The notes: generated by a model not told the origin, from the sequence alone. Shown: positions 42,173-51,422, counted from the first letter of the stretch. The stretch is 64,000 nt of DNA from Streptomyces sp. NBC_00259 (GCF_036181745.1 NZ_CP108080.1:3410001-3474000); one strand, 5' to 3'. Made by a program: numbers and translations.

Positions 42173-43534
42173 CTACTCCCCCTCCACCCCCGCCAGGTCC
42201 AGCGCCGACGCCACGCGGGTCGCGACGGTCTCCGCATAGGCCGCGTCCGGACGTTCGAACGCGGGCCGGTGCGAGGACCGCAGGAAGGTGAGGACGCCGA
42301 GGGTGCGGCCGCGGCTGCGGAGCACCGTGCAGAGGGCGTGGACCGTGCCCGCCGGCCACTGGCGCTCCGCGGCCCATGCGCCGCTGCCGCTCCTGGTGCC
42401 GCCCGCACTGGCGCGGACCGAGCCGACGCGATCCATCGCCTGCAGCGCGGGATGACCCTGGGGATACCGCAGCGGAATCCCCGTCCCGGCCACGCGTGCG
42501 ACGGGCCCCGGCGCACCGGAGGGCGTCGCCGCCGCCCGCAGCAGCCGCTTGCCGCGCTCCGTGACCACGTCGACCAGCGCGTGGTCGGCGAATCCGGCCA
42601 GCGCGAAGTCCACCTGGGCCGTCGCCGCCTCCATCGGGTCCTCGCACTCGGCCGCCGCCCGTGCCGCCCGGTGCAGCTGGCTGAACCGGAACCGCAGCCG
42701 GTCCGCCTCCTGCTCCGCGAGCTTCGCCTCGGTCACGTCCTGGAAGAGCCAGCCGACACCCAGCGGCACCGGCTCCTCCGCCAGCGGCGACGCGAGCCGG
42801 AGGAACCCGCTGCGCCAGCATCTGCGCCGCTCGCCCTCGTCCGTCCGCACCGTCACCCACAGCTCGACGAGGGCGCCCGGAGCACCGTCCGCGAGCACGT
42901 GGTGCAGCGCGCCTTCCAGCTCCTGCACGCCCTGCACGATCAGCTCGCCGAGCGGCCGCCCGAGCAGCGTCGTCCGCCCGCCGGAGCCCAGCATCCGGGC
43001 CGCCTGCCCGTTGACGACGGCCGGCCGCAGATCCACGTCGACCATGACGACACCCCACGAGGCGTCCTCGAACAGCGCCTCGCTGAGCGCGATCGACCGC
43101 TCCAGGTCGATCTGCGCATGCACCTCGCTGAACGCGCAGTACACCCCGGCCGGCTTCCCGTCCGCCCCGCGCACCCCGGCCGACTGCGTACGTACGAGCA
43201 CCCGCCCGCCGTCCTTGCGCAGCAGCGCGAACTCGTGCACCTGCCGTCCCGGGGCCCGCATGGCGGCCATCAGCCGCCCCCGCACCTCGTCCGCGTCGGC
43301 GGTCCGCACCGCCCACCCGGCGAACCCGCGCCGCCCGACGGCCTCCTCGGGCGACCAGCCGAGAATCCGCTCGGCCTCCCGGTTCCAGTGGGTGATCACC
43401 CCGTCCGCGTCGAACGCGCACAACGCGGCGTCCATCCCGTCCAGCAGCGCCGCGAGCAGATCCGAACCGGGTCCGTCCCGCTCCGGCTCGTCCGGACCCA
43501 GCGCGCTGGTGGTCTCGCTCCTGGAAGCACTCAT
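42173..43534 (-). CDS. PAS-PAS-GAF sensory protein, 453 aa
   Basis: Two PAS domains (about 27-135, starting LLDGMDAALCAFDADGVITHWN; and about 150-270) are followed by a GAF domain (about 300-445, with ALCTVLRSRGRTLGVLTFLR). No kinase, PP2C phosphatase, diguanylate cyclase or HTH output is present, so the signal must pass to another protein. The start has MSASRSETTSA; no partner gene is adjacent. The ligand is unknown. Confidence 0.87.
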   Translation of the reverse strand: MSASRSETTSALGPDEPERDGPGSDLLAALLDGMDAALCAFDADGVITHWNREAERILGWSPEEAVGRRGFAGWAVRTADADEVRGRLMAAMRAPGRQVHEFALLRKDGGRVLVRTQSAGVRGADGKPAGVYCAFSEVHAQIDLERSIALSEALFEDASWGVVMVDVDLRPAVVNGQAARMLGSGGRTTLLGRPLGELIVQGVQELEGALHHVLADGAPGALVELWVTVRTDEGERRRCWRSGFLRLASPLAEEPVPLGVGWLFQDVTEAKLAEQEADRLRFRFSQLHRAARAAAECEDPMEAATAQVDFALAGFADHALVDVVTERGKRLLRAAATPSGAPGPVARVAGTGIPLRYPQGHPALQAMDRVGSVRASAGGTRSGSGAWAAERQWPAGTVHALCTVLRSRGRTLGVLTFLRSSHRPAFERPDAAYAETVATRVASALDLAGVEGE

Positions 43535-43664
43535 CCTGGCACCCCCTGCAGGACGTGTCCTCGACCCGTGCCGCCCTCCGCGCGAGCGGCCCCCCGATCA
43601 TTCAACTGGAACGTGATGCAGGACACACTGATTTCGCGGAAATCGTTGCGTGCGAAAAAAGGGG

Positions 43665-43693
43665 TTGAGCCCGCACGAAGAGGTTCCTAGTGT
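43665..43693 (+). promoter_or_regulatory. HrdB-type promoter of the 43.7-kb RNA
   Basis: TTGAGC (43665-43670), a 17-bp spacer and TAGTGT (43688-43693) form a good housekeeping promoter. A start near 43700 would give an RNA that opens about 26 nt before a short ORF. No other gene lies in this direction before the hairpins at 43827-43889. Confidence 0.6.
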
Positions 43694-43699
43694 GTGACC

Positions 43700-43889
43700 C
43701 ACGTTGGAAAGGAGGTGGTTCGGAAGTGATTTCTTACCGGACAGGCGAGGTGGCTGCGGGCTGACGGCCCGTCGTCGCACTCTGTGCGCCTCGGCAGGCC
43801 GTCTGCCGAAATCCAAGCAGTCACCGACCCGCGGGCTCGCCGGTACGTCCGGCCGGCTTCCTCCTCGGAGGAAACCAGAGCCCGCGGGT
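43700..43889 (+). ncRNA. candidate structured RNA with a three-way junction
   Basis: Between PAS/GAF and pdxH (both minus strand), the plus strand holds a chain of good helices: CGGGC/GCCCG (43757-43771, with the stop of a short ORF in its loop), CGCAC/GTGCG (43776-43788), TCGGCAG/CTGCCGA (43791-43809), and a closing 12-bp helix ACCCGCGGGCTC/GAGCCCGCGGGT (43827-43838 with 43878-43889). Inside the closing helix are two further hairpins, GCCGG/CCGGC (43839-43853) and TTCCTC/GAGGAA (43858-43873), making a three-way junction. TTCTGCG follows. I do not recognise a named RNA family. Confidence 0.55.
43726..43764 (+). CDS. possible 12-aa leader or micro-peptide ORF
   Basis: AAAGGAGGTG (43708-43717), an almost perfect ribosome site, precedes a GTG that opens a 12-codon frame reading V-I-S-Y-R-T-G-E-V-A-A-G followed by TGA. 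The frame is also open upstream to a GTG at 43690. The stop falls in the loop of the first hairpin of the RNA candidate, so ribosomes on the ORF would alter its folding. No repeat of a single amino acid suggests classical attenuation. Confidence 0.4.
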   Translation: MISYRTGEVAAG

Positions 43890-43973
43890 TTCTGCGTGTC
43901 CCGGACGGTTTCCGCGTGATCCGGCGGCGTGCTCCGGCAGCTTTCCGCGTACGTCGCAGGCCGACCGCCGCGG

Positions 43974-44642
43974 TCAGGGCGCCAGACGCTCGACCCGCCA
44001 GCCCGTGGGCTCCCCTGCCGTGCGCACGTACCGCAGCCGGTCGTGCAGCCGGTTCTCGTGGCCCTGCCAGAACTCGACCGTCTCCGGGGTGACCCGGTAT
44101 CCGCCCCACTCCGGCGGCGCCGGCACCTGCTCGCCCGCCGGGTAGCGGGCGGCGAGTTCCTCGTAGCGGCGCAGCAGCTCCGCGCGGGAGGGGATGACGG
44201 AGGACTGGGGGCTGGCCCAGGCGCCGAGCTGGGAGCCGTGGGGACGGGTACGGAAGTAGCCGGCCGTCTCGTCGCGGCCCACGCGGGCCGCCGTGCCGGT
44301 GACGATGACCTGGCGGGTCAGCGGGTGCCAGGGGAAGAGCAGCGAGACATGGGGGTTGGCGTCGATCTCGCGGCCCTTGCGCGAGGCGTGGTTCGTGTAG
44401 AAGACGAAGCCGCGGTCGTCGAAGTGCTTGAGCAGCACGGTCCGGGACGAGGGGCGGCCGTCGGGCGTGGCCGTGGAGACGATCATGGCGTTCGGCTCGT
44501 GGAGGTGGCCGGCCGCGGCGTCCTTGAACCAGTGGACGAACTGCTCCATCGGCTCGGCGGGCAGGTCCGCCTCGTCGAGGGGCGTCGAGCGGTAGTACTC
44601 GCGCATGGCGGCGGGGTCGAGGGCGTCGGTCACGTGAGTCAT
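43974..44642 (-). CDS. pdxH: pyridoxamine 5'-phosphate oxidase, 222 aa
   Basis: FMN enzyme that oxidises pyridoxamine or pyridoxine 5'-phosphate to pyridoxal phosphate. Family segments in order: [40 protein letters not shown] (in two pieces), [42 protein letters not shown] and a C-terminal [15 protein letters not shown] with WRVERLAP. Length is normal. Convergent to the RNA candidate; 255 bp of unassigned spacer separates it from the divergent citrate synthase gene. Confidence 0.96.
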   Translation of the reverse strand: MTHVTDALDPAAMREYYRSTPLDEADLPAEPMEQFVHWFKDAAAGHLHEPNAMIVSTATPDGRPSSRTVLLKHFDDRGFVFYTNHASRKGREIDANPHVSLLFPWHPLTRQVIVTGTAARVGRDETAGYFRTRPHGSQLGAWASPQSSVIPSRAELLRRYEELAARYPAGEQVPAPPEWGGYRVTPETVEFWQGHENRLHDRLRYVRTAGEPTGWRVERLAP

Positions 44643-44897
44643 CCTGCCCTAGCGGCAGTGTGACCGGTCGGCGAGTGTGCCCGGCACCGAGTGCCGCCAA
44701 TCCTGTGCGACCGGATCGGCGGACTGTGCCGGATGTCACGCTTCCCCCGCATCATCGGAACCCGCCAAAATCGGCGCTGGGCCGCTGTGGCCTCCCTACG
44801 ACGCGGAGAGGGTGACCTCCCTCCGCTCGGGGCATCACCGGAGTGGTGACCCACCCGGGCCGAAGCTTGTCTCGCACACATCATGAGGAGCCGCCTG

Positions 44898-46001
44898 ATG
44901 TCCGACTTCGTACCCGGACTAGAGGGAGTCGTCGCGTTCGAGACCGAGATCGCCGAACCCGACAGGGAGGGCGGCGCGCTCCGCTACCGCGGCGTCGACA
45001 TCGAGGATCTCGTCGGTCACGTCTCGTTCGGGAACGTGTGGGGCCTGCTGGTCGACGGGGCGTTCAACCCCGGCCTTCCGGCCGCCGAGCCGTTTCCGAT
45101 CCCGGTCCACTCCGGTGACATCCGCGTCGACGTGCAGTCGGCGCTGGCGATGCTCGCCCCGGTGTGGGGCCTGAAGCCGCTCCTCGACATCGACGAGGCC
45201 CAGGCGCGCGACGATCTCGCGCGGGCCGCCGTGATGGCGCTGTCGTACGTGGCACAGAGTGCCCGCGGGCAGGGTCTGCCGATGGTGCCGCAGCGGGAGA
45301 TCGACAAGGCGCAGTCGGTCGTGGAGCGGTTCATGATCCGCTGGCGTGGTGAGCCGGACCCGAAGCACGTGAAGGCCGTCGACGCGTACTGGACGTCGGC
45401 CGCGGAGCACGGCATGAACGCCTCGACGTTCACCGCCCGGGTCATCGCCTCGACCGGCGCCGACGTGGCGGCCGCGCTCTCCGGTGCCGTCGGCGCGATG
45501 TCCGGTCCGCTGCACGGCGGCGCACCGTCCCGGGTCCTCGGCATGATCGAGGAGATCGAGCGGACGGGTGACGCCGTCGCCTATGTGAAGAAGGCCCTGG
45601 ACAAGGGCGAGCGGCTGATGGGCTTCGGCCACCGGGTGTACCGGGCCGAGGACCCGCGTGCCCGTGTGCTGCGGCGCACCGCGAAGGAGCTGGCCGCGCC
45701 GCGCTACGAGATCGCGGAGGCGCTGGAGACGGCCGCGCTGGAGGAGCTGCACAACCGCCGCCCGGACCGGGTCCTGGCGACGAACGTGGAGTTCTGGGCG
45801 GCGATCATGCTGGACTTCGCCGAGGTCCCGGCCCACATGTTCACGTCGATGTTCACGTGCGCCCGTACGGCCGGCTGGTCGGCGCACATCCTGGAGCAGA
45901 AGCGCACCGGGCGGCTGGTGCGTCCCTCCGCCCGCTACATCGGTCCCGGCTCGCGCGACCCGCGCGAGATCGAGGGGTACGCCGACATCACCGCCCGCTG
46001 A
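44898..46001 (+). CDS. citrate synthase (second, short type), 367 aa
   Basis: Condenses oxaloacetate and acetyl-CoA, or acts on propionyl-CoA as a methylcitrate synthase. Catalytic His are seen in GPLHGGAPSRVL (about 201) and MGFGHRVYRAEDPRARVL (about 240), and the Asp region is MLDFAEVP. ATG 44898 has GAGGAG 7 nt upstream; an in-frame ATG lies 15 bp earlier. It resembles the citrate-synthase-2 branch rather than the gltA of the main TCA cycle. Whether it favours acetyl- or propionyl-CoA cannot be told. Confidence 0.93.
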   Translation: MSDFVPGLEGVVAFETEIAEPDREGGALRYRGVDIEDLVGHVSFGNVWGLLVDGAFNPGLPAAEPFPIPVHSGDIRVDVQSALAMLAPVWGLKPLLDIDEAQARDDLARAAVMALSYVAQSARGQGLPMVPQREIDKAQSVVERFMIRWRGEPDPKHVKAVDAYWTSAAEHGMNASTFTARVIASTGADVAAALSGAVGAMSGPLHGGAPSRVLGMIEEIERTGDAVAYVKKALDKGERLMGFGHRVYRAEDPRARVLRRTAKELAAPRYEIAEALETAALEELHNRRPDRVLATNVEFWAAIMLDFAEVPAHMFTSMFTCARTAGWSAHILEQKRTGRLVRPSARYIGPGSRDPREIEGYADITAR

Positions 46002-46028
46002 GGCGCCTCGCAGCGCCCCGGGTCCGGG

Positions 46029-47060
46029 TCAGGCCGCCCGCTCCACGAGTTCCGCGTGGTGGCGGGCGGCGACCTGCGGGTGGGCCCGCAGCTTGCCCTT
46101 GAGCTCGTTGCGCCCGTACTCCGCGAACAGCGGGTTGGCGGGGTCGGCGGTGACACCGGGCGCGCCCGCCGCGTACGGGAACGGCAGCGGGGCGACACGC
46201 GCGTCCAGACGCGGGTTGAAGAAGAACGGCACCGAATACCGCTCGGTGGCGCCGGGCGGGCTGACCACGCGGTGGTTGGTGGCGAGCAGATAGCCGTTGG
46301 TGGCGACTTCGAGGAGTTCGCCGAGGTTGACGACGAACGCGCCGGGCAGCGGCGGTACGTCGTGGAAGGCGCCGTCCTCGCGCTGCACCTGGAGGCCGCC
46401 GATCCGGTCCTGGTGGAGCAGGGTCAGGAAGCCGTAGTCCTTGTGGGCGCCGACTCCCTGGTCCGCGCCGTCCCCCGCGCTGCCGGGGTAGCGCACCAGT
46501 TTGAGGTGCAGATGCGCCCGGTCGCCGAAGATGTCGTCGTAGAAGTCCGGCGGGGCGCCGATCGCCGCGAGGAGTTCGTGGAGCAGCTTGTGGGCGACCG
46601 CGCTGAGCCGGTCGATCCAGTCGAGCGCGGCGGCGCGCAGCCCGGGAAGGGCTGCCGGCCACTGGTTGGGGCCCTCCAGCCACCAGTAGGCGGGCTGGCC
46701 GGGGCCCGGTATGTGCGCGGGCCGCTCGGCGCCGATGTCGAGCTGGTCGCGCCAGTCCCGGCTGCCGCCGGTGTGCTCGTCGCCGATGCGCGTGTAGCCA
46801 CGGAAGTGCGGTGAGTTGATGTTGTCGATGGCGAGCCGGTCGGCCTCGGGCAGGGCGAAGAAGTCGCGCATCGCCGTCATGAGCGCATCGGTCTCGTCCT
46901 GGGACACACCGTGGCCGGTCAGCTGGAAGAAGCCGACGTCATGGGCGGCGCTGTGGAGCCGGGCGTGCAGCTCGCCGCGCGCGGCGGGGCCGCGGTCGGC
47001 GGCGGAGAGGTCGATGACCGGAAGCTGCGAGAAGTTCGAGTGAGACGTCGAGAGAGACAT
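46029..47060 (-). CDS. isopenicillin-N-synthase-type Fe(II)/2-oxoglutarate dioxygenase, 343 aa
   Basis: Non-haem iron oxygenase. The DIOX_N region starts LPVIDLSAAD and VGFFQLTGHGV. Iron ligands are HKD in GVGAHKDYGFLTLL (about 219-221) and His in LATNHRVVSPP (about 279), followed by RYSVPFFF with the Arg and Ser that hold 2-oxoglutarate. Residues are all present, so it should be active. No biosynthetic cluster surrounds it. The substrate is unknown. It is convergent with the citrate synthase gene. Confidence 0.92.
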   Translation of the reverse strand: MSLSTSHSNFSQLPVIDLSAADRGPAARGELHARLHSAAHDVGFFQLTGHGVSQDETDALMTAMRDFFALPEADRLAIDNINSPHFRGYTRIGDEHTGGSRDWRDQLDIGAERPAHIPGPGQPAYWWLEGPNQWPAALPGLRAAALDWIDRLSAVAHKLLHELLAAIGAPPDFYDDIFGDRAHLHLKLVRYPGSAGDGADQGVGAHKDYGFLTLLHQDRIGGLQVQREDGAFHDVPPLPGAFVVNLGELLEVATNGYLLATNHRVVSPPGATERYSVPFFFNPRLDARVAPLPFPYAAGAPGVTADPANPLFAEYGRNELKGKLRAHPQVAARHHAELVERAA

Positions 47061-47311
47061 GGGTGCGTCCGCTGAGTCGTGCCCCGGTCGCCGGTCCCGG
47101 TGATGACCGGGTACGCGTGCTGTCGGCGTCCGCCGTGGTGGGGCGGGGGCCGGAGGACCGGGTGGGGGTGGAAGGGGGGCTTGCGTCGGGGGTCAGCGGT
47201 GAGCCCGACAGCCCATGCTCGTGACGCGGAGGAAGTCCACGTGGCGGCGTCGTACGAGCGGAAGCATGCGGCAAGAATACGCCGGGGGTGCGACGGACGG
47301 GGTGACCCGGG

Positions 47312-47890
47312 TCACCCCAGCACCTCGTGCAGCAGCCGCCCCCACTGCGCCACCACCCGTTTCCGTCGTGCCGCGTCGTCCGTCAGCAGGTTCGCCAGGC
47401 CCAGCCCCCGCGCCATGTCCAGCAGGCCCTGGACCGTTTCCCGTACCCCCGGCTCCGACTCGTCCGCTCCTAGGAGCTCCACCGCTATCCGGTGGGTCTC
47501 ACGGCCGACGCGGCCCTCCAGTTCGGTGACGCGGGCCCGCAGCTGTTCCTCGTTGGAGGCGGCGACCCACAGATGGAGGGCGGCGCGGAAGAGGGGGCCG
47601 GTGTAGAGGTCGACGAGGGCCTCCAGCACGGCCGCCCGGTTCTGGACGGGGAGGGCGCGCAGGGCCGAGGAGCGTTCCTCGGCGACGTACTCGACCGCCG
47701 CGGTGAACAGGTCCTCCCGGGTCGGGAAGTGGTGCTGTGCCGCGCCCCGCGAGACCCCGGCCCGCTCGGCGACCACCGAGACGGTCGAGCCCGCCCAGCC
47801 GCGCTCGGCGAGGCAGGCCACCGCGGCCTGCAGGAGCCGCTGCCGGGTGGCCCGGCTGCGGTCCTGCTTCGGGGCGGTCACAACAGCCAT
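47312..47890 (-). CDS. TetR-family regulator, last gene of the carboxylase operon, 192 aa
   Basis: The HTH is in TRQRLLQAAVACLAERG followed by VSVVAERAGVSRGAAQHHFPTREDL (about 14-58). The ligand domain is helical with AALHLWVAASNEE. The gene starts 13 bp inside the end of the enoyl-CoA hydratase gene, so it is made with the operon and probably represses it in a feedback loop. AtuR, the regulator of the Pseudomonas atu genes, is also a TetR protein. The best candidate operator is the palindrome at 57694-57711. 250 bp of unassigned spacer follows upstream at 47061-47311. Confidence 0.9.
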   Translation of the reverse strand: MAVVTAPKQDRSRATRQRLLQAAVACLAERGWAGSTVSVVAERAGVSRGAAQHHFPTREDLFTAAVEYVAEERSSALRALPVQNRAAVLEALVDLYTGPLFRAALHLWVAASNEEQLRARVTELEGRVGRETHRIAVELLGADESEPGVRETVQGLLDMARGLGLANLLTDDAARRKRVVAQWGRLLHEVLG

Positions 47891-48612
47891 GCAGGATCCC
47901 GTCGTTCGAGGAAGGCGGTCATCCCCTCGCGCGCCTCCGCCGAGGCGAAGAGCGACGCCGAGCGCTGCACGAGATCCTCCGCGTCGCGGTCGAAGGTCTC
48001 CCGCACCCTAGCCGTGAGCAGCTGTTTCGTCGCGTCCAGGGCCTGTGGTGAGGCCTTCCGGAACCCGTCGAGCACCGGCGCGAGGACCGCGTCCACGTCG
48101 TCGCCGACGGCCGTCACCAGTCCGATACGGGCGGCCTCCGCGGCGTCGAAGCGCTCCCCGCTCAGGTAGTAGCGGGCCGCGGCGCGCGGCTCCAGGCGGG
48201 GCAGCAGCGGCAGGGAGATGACGGCCGGGGCGACCCCGATCCGTACCTCCGTGAACGCGAAGTCGGACCCGGCCGAGGCGGCCGCGACGTCGCAGGCGCC
48301 GACGAGGCCGAGCCCGCCGGCCCGAGCGTGGCCCGTCACCCGCGCCACCACCGGCTTCGGCAGTTCGACGATCTGCCGGAGCAGCGCGACGAAGGTGTAC
48401 GGGTTCGGCGGCTCCTTCAGGTCGGCGCCGGCGCTGAAGGTGCCGCCGGTGTGGGTGAGGACGACGGCCCGTACGGCCGGGTCCTTGCCGCACGCGGTCA
48501 CCGCGTCGGCCAGCTCACCGACGAGCCGCGCCGACAGGGCGTTGCGGTTCGCCGGCGAGTCCAGGGTCAGCGTCGTGATGCCGCGCTCGGACGCCGTTTT
48601 GATCAGTGTCAC
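47878..48612 (-). CDS. enoyl-CoA hydratase, LiuC/AtuE-like, 244 aa
   Basis: Crotonase fold: oxyanion-hole segment GGTFSAGADLKEPPNP (about 57-71) and GLGLVGACDVAAAS, where Gly replaces the first catalytic Glu, while the second Glu is kept in FAFTEVRIGVAP. This pattern is seen in methylglutaconyl-CoA and isohexenylglutaconyl-CoA hydratases. The GTG start overlaps the ligase stop (GTGA) and the 3' end overlaps the TetR gene. It is expected to hydrate the product of the upstream carboxylase. Confidence 0.9.
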   Translation of the reverse strand: MTLIKTASERGITTLTLDSPANRNALSARLVGELADAVTACGKDPAVRAVVLTHTGGTFSAGADLKEPPNPYTFVALLRQIVELPKPVVARVTGHARAGGLGLVGACDVAAASAGSDFAFTEVRIGVAPAVISLPLLPRLEPRAAARYYLSGERFDAAEAARIGLVTAVGDDVDAVLAPVLDGFRKASPQALDATKQLLTARVRETFDRDAEDLVQRSASLFASAEAREGMTAFLERRDPAWLL

Positions 48613-50228
48613 GTGGTCTCCTTCTCCCGGTCCTCCCGGCCTGCCCGGTCCTCCCGGTCGCGCAGTTCGCGGCGCAGGATCTTCCCCGACGCCGCCCGTG
48701 GGACCCCGCCGATGAACTCGACGCGGCGGACCTTCTTGTACGGGGCGACGCGCTCGGCCACGTAGGCGAGGACGTCGTCGCCGGTCAGCCCGGTCGCCGC
48801 CGGCTGCCGTACGACGTACGCCTTCGGGACCTCGTTGCCGTCCTCGTCGTACACCCCGATCACCGCGGCGTCCGCGATGCCCTCGTGGGTGAGGAGCAGG
48901 GCCTCCAGCTCGGCCGGGGCGACCTGGAAGCCCTTGTACTTGATGAGTTCCTTGACCCGGTCGACGACGAACAGCCAGCCGTCCTCGTCGACGCGGCCGA
49001 TGTCTCCGGTGTGCACCCATCCGTCGGCGTCGATCATGTCGGCGGTGGCCTCGGGGCGGCCGAGGTAGCCCTTCATCACCTGCGGCCCCCGGATGGCGAT
49101 CTCGCCCTCCTCGCCCGGCGCCACGTCCTGGCCGGGGTCGTCGAGGGACAGGATCCGCATCTCGGTGTTCGGCAGCAGCTTGCCGACGGCCCCGGCGGGC
49201 GGGTTCGGCGCGGACAGCGGCACGACATGGGTGCCGGGCGACAGCTCGGTCATGCCGTACGCCTGCCGGACCGGCGGCAGCCCCAGCCGGGCCGAGCAGG
49301 CCCGGGCGAGCTGCGCGTCGAGCGGGGCGGCGGCGCTGACGATGTACTCCAGCGACGACAGGTCGTACTGCGCGACCGCCGGGTGCTTGGCGAGCGCGAG
49401 GACGATCGGCGGGGCGACGTACAGGCCGTTGATGCGGTGCTTCTCTATCGCCGCCAGGAACTGCTCCAGGTCGAACCGGGGCAGGACGACGACGGTGGCG
49501 CCCTTGCGCAGCGGGGCGTTCATCAGGGCGGTGAGGCCGTATATGTGGAAGAACGGCAGCACCGCGAGGATGCGGTCGCCCGGGCCCATCGGGATGAACG
49601 GCTCCAGCTGCGCCAGGTTGGTGGCGATGGACCGGTGGGTGAGCATGACGCCCTTGGGGATGCCCGTGGTCCCCGAGGAGTACGGGAGGGCGGCGACGTC
49701 CTCGTCCGGGTCGATGGCGAGCACGGGTTCCGGTGCGGCGGAGCCGAGCATGGTGCGGATCGAGCGGTGCCCGTCCGCCTCGTCGCAGACGAAGATCTCC
49801 TCGATGCCGCCCACGAGTTCCGCGGCGCGGCGGGCCGCCTCGAGGAGCGGGGAGACGGTGACGATCCAGCGGGCGGAGGAGTCCGAGAGCTGCTTGGCGA
49901 ACTCCTCCGCCGTGGCGAGCGGATGGACGGTCGTGACCGACGCCCCGGCGCGCGTGGCGCCGTAGAAGACGGCCGGGTAGGCGACCGAGTTGGGGCTGTG
50001 CAGGGCGAGGACGTCGCCCTTGCGCACGCCGGTGTCGGCGAACGCGGCGGCGAGCCGGCGGTGGAACGTGTCGAGCTGCGCGTACGTGATCGTCGTGGCG
50101 CCGGTCCTGTCGGTCCCGTCGATCAGGGCGACGGCGTCGCCGTACTCGGCCGCCCCGCCCAGGACCGCGTCGTGGATGGGGACGGAGAGGGACGGGACAT
50201 CCGCGTACTCGCTGTGGTGCATCACCAT
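48609..50228 (-). CDS. 4-coumarate/cinnamate-CoA-ligase-type acyl-CoA ligase, 539 aa
   Basis: AMP-forming CoA ligase. P-loop LPYSSGTTGIPKGVMLTH (about 181-198), FFHIYGLTALMN, QAYGMTELSPGTH, WVHTGDIGRVDEDGW and the C-terminal RAASGKILRREL with the catalytic Lys are all present. It looks orthologous to the S. coelicolor enzyme studied as cinnamate:CoA ligase (I recall SCO4383). In this operon, between acyl-CoA dehydrogenase and hydratase, its physiological acid is more likely branched or terpenoid. It is preceded by a duplicated 17-bp GAGTCGTGCTCGCCAGA spacer. Confidence 0.92.
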   Translation of the reverse strand: MVMHHSEYADVPSLSVPIHDAVLGGAAEYGDAVALIDGTDRTGATTITYAQLDTFHRRLAAAFADTGVRKGDVLALHSPNSVAYPAVFYGATRAGASVTTVHPLATAEEFAKQLSDSSARWIVTVSPLLEAARRAAELVGGIEEIFVCDEADGHRSIRTMLGSAAPEPVLAIDPDEDVAALPYSSGTTGIPKGVMLTHRSIATNLAQLEPFIPMGPGDRILAVLPFFHIYGLTALMNAPLRKGATVVVLPRFDLEQFLAAIEKHRINGLYVAPPIVLALAKHPAVAQYDLSSLEYIVSAAAPLDAQLARACSARLGLPPVRQAYGMTELSPGTHVVPLSAPNPPAGAVGKLLPNTEMRILSLDDPGQDVAPGEEGEIAIRGPQVMKGYLGRPEATADMIDADGWVHTGDIGRVDEDGWLFVVDRVKELIKYKGFQVAPAELEALLLTHEGIADAAVIGVYDEDGNEVPKAYVVRQPAATGLTGDDVLAYVAERVAPYKKVRRVEFIGGVPRAASGKILRRELRDREDRAGREDREKETT

Positions 50229-50288
50229 GACAGCCCCTTCACGGTCGAGTCGTGCTCGCCAGAGTCGTGCTCGCCAGAATCGCCCCTG

Positions 50289-51422
50289 TCAGTACGACTT
50301 GGGGAGACCCAGGGACTGGTGGGATACGAAGTTGAGGATCATCTCCCGGCTGACCGGGGCGATCCGGGCGACGCGGGCCGCGGTGATCAGCGAGGCCAGG
50401 CCGTACTCACGGGTGAGGCCGTTGCCGCCGAGCGTGTGGACGGCCTGGTCGACGGCCTTCACACAGGCCTCGCCGGCCGCGTACTTGGCCATGTTGGCGG
50501 CCTCCCCTGCGCCCAGGTCGTCGCCCGCGTCGTACAGCGCCGCGGCCTTCTGCATCATCAGCCGGGCGAGTTCCAGCTCTATGTGGGACTGCGCGAGAGG
50601 GTGGGCGATGGCCTGGTGGGCGCCGATGGGGGCCTTCCAGACCTGCCGTTCCTTCGCGTACTCCACGGCGCGGGCCAGCGCGTAGCGCCCCATGCCGATC
50701 GCGAAGGCCGCGGTCATGATCCGCTCCGGGTTCAGCCCGGCGAAGAGCTGGAGGAGGCCCGCGTCCTGGTCACCGACGAGCGCGTCCTCGGGCAGTTCCA
50801 CGTCGTCGAGGACCAGCTCGAACTGCTTCTCCTGCGCCTGCAGTTCCATGTCGATGCCCGAGCGGGTGAAGCCGGGGGTGTCGCGCGGGACGATGAAGAG
50901 GCACGGCTTGAGCCTGCCGGTCCTGGCGTCCTCGGTGCGGCCGACGATGAGGGTCGCGTCGGCGATGTCGACGCCGGAGATGAAGACCTTGCGGCCCGTG
51001 AGGATCCAGCCGTCCCGCGTGCGCCGCGCGGTGGTGGTGATCCGGTGCGAATTCGAGCCGGCGTCGGGCTCGGTGATGCCGAAGGCCATGGTGCGGCTGC
51101 CGTCGGCGAGACCGGGCAGCCACGTCCGCCGCTGCTCCTCGGTGCCGAAGCGGGCGATGACGGTGCCGCAGATGGCGGGCGAGACGACCATCATGAGCAG
51201 CGGGCAGCCGGCGGCCCCGAGCTCCTCCAGGACGATGGACAGCTCGGCCATGCCGCCGCCTCCGCCGCCGTGCTCCTCCGGGAGGTTGACGCCGAGGTAC
51301 CCCAGCTTGGCGGCCTCCGCCCACAGCGTCTCGCGGTCGTAGCCGCGGCCGTGCCGCTGCCCGAGCGCGGAGACGGCGGCGCGCAGTGCGGTGTGCTCTT
51401 CGCTCTCGATGATCGTGGTCAT
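50289..51422 (-). CDS. acyl-CoA dehydrogenase, AtuD/LiuA-like, 377 aa
   Basis: Conserved beta-domain motif MAFGITEPDAGSNSHRITTTA (in two pieces, about 120-139) and ILTGRKVFISG, then ERQVWKAPIGAHQAIAHPLA and GGNGLTREYGLASLI. The end is RIAPVSREMILNFVSHQSLGLP, so the usual IYEGTSE segment is replaced and the catalytic base must be at another site, as in isovaleryl/long-chain types. Its ATG overlaps the stop of the biotin carboxylase gene (ATGA). It would supply the 2,3-unsaturated acyl-CoA for the carboxylase. Confidence 0.9.
   Translation of the reverse strand: MTTIIESEEHTALRAAVSALGQRHGRGYDRETLWAEAAKLGYLGVNLPEEHGGGGGGMAELSIVLEELGAAGCPLLMMVVSPAICGTVIARFGTEEQRRTWLPGLADGSRTMAFGITEPDAGSNSHRITTTARRTRDGWILTGRKVFISGVDIADATLIVGRTEDARTGRLKPCLFIVPRDTPGFTRSGIDMELQAQEKQFELVLDDVELPEDALVGDQDAGLLQLFAGLNPERIMTAAFAIGMGRYALARAVEYAKERQVWKAPIGAHQAIAHPLAQSHIELELARLMMQKAAALYDAGDDLGAGEAANMAKYAAGEACVKAVDQAVHTLGGNGLTREYGLASLITAARVARIAPVSREMILNFVSHQSLGLPKSY

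Noticed and set aside
44643..44897. Short minus-strand frame between pdxH and citrate synthase
   Set aside because: It overlaps the shared promoter region and has no ribosome site or family resemblance. I see only promoter-like spacer there.
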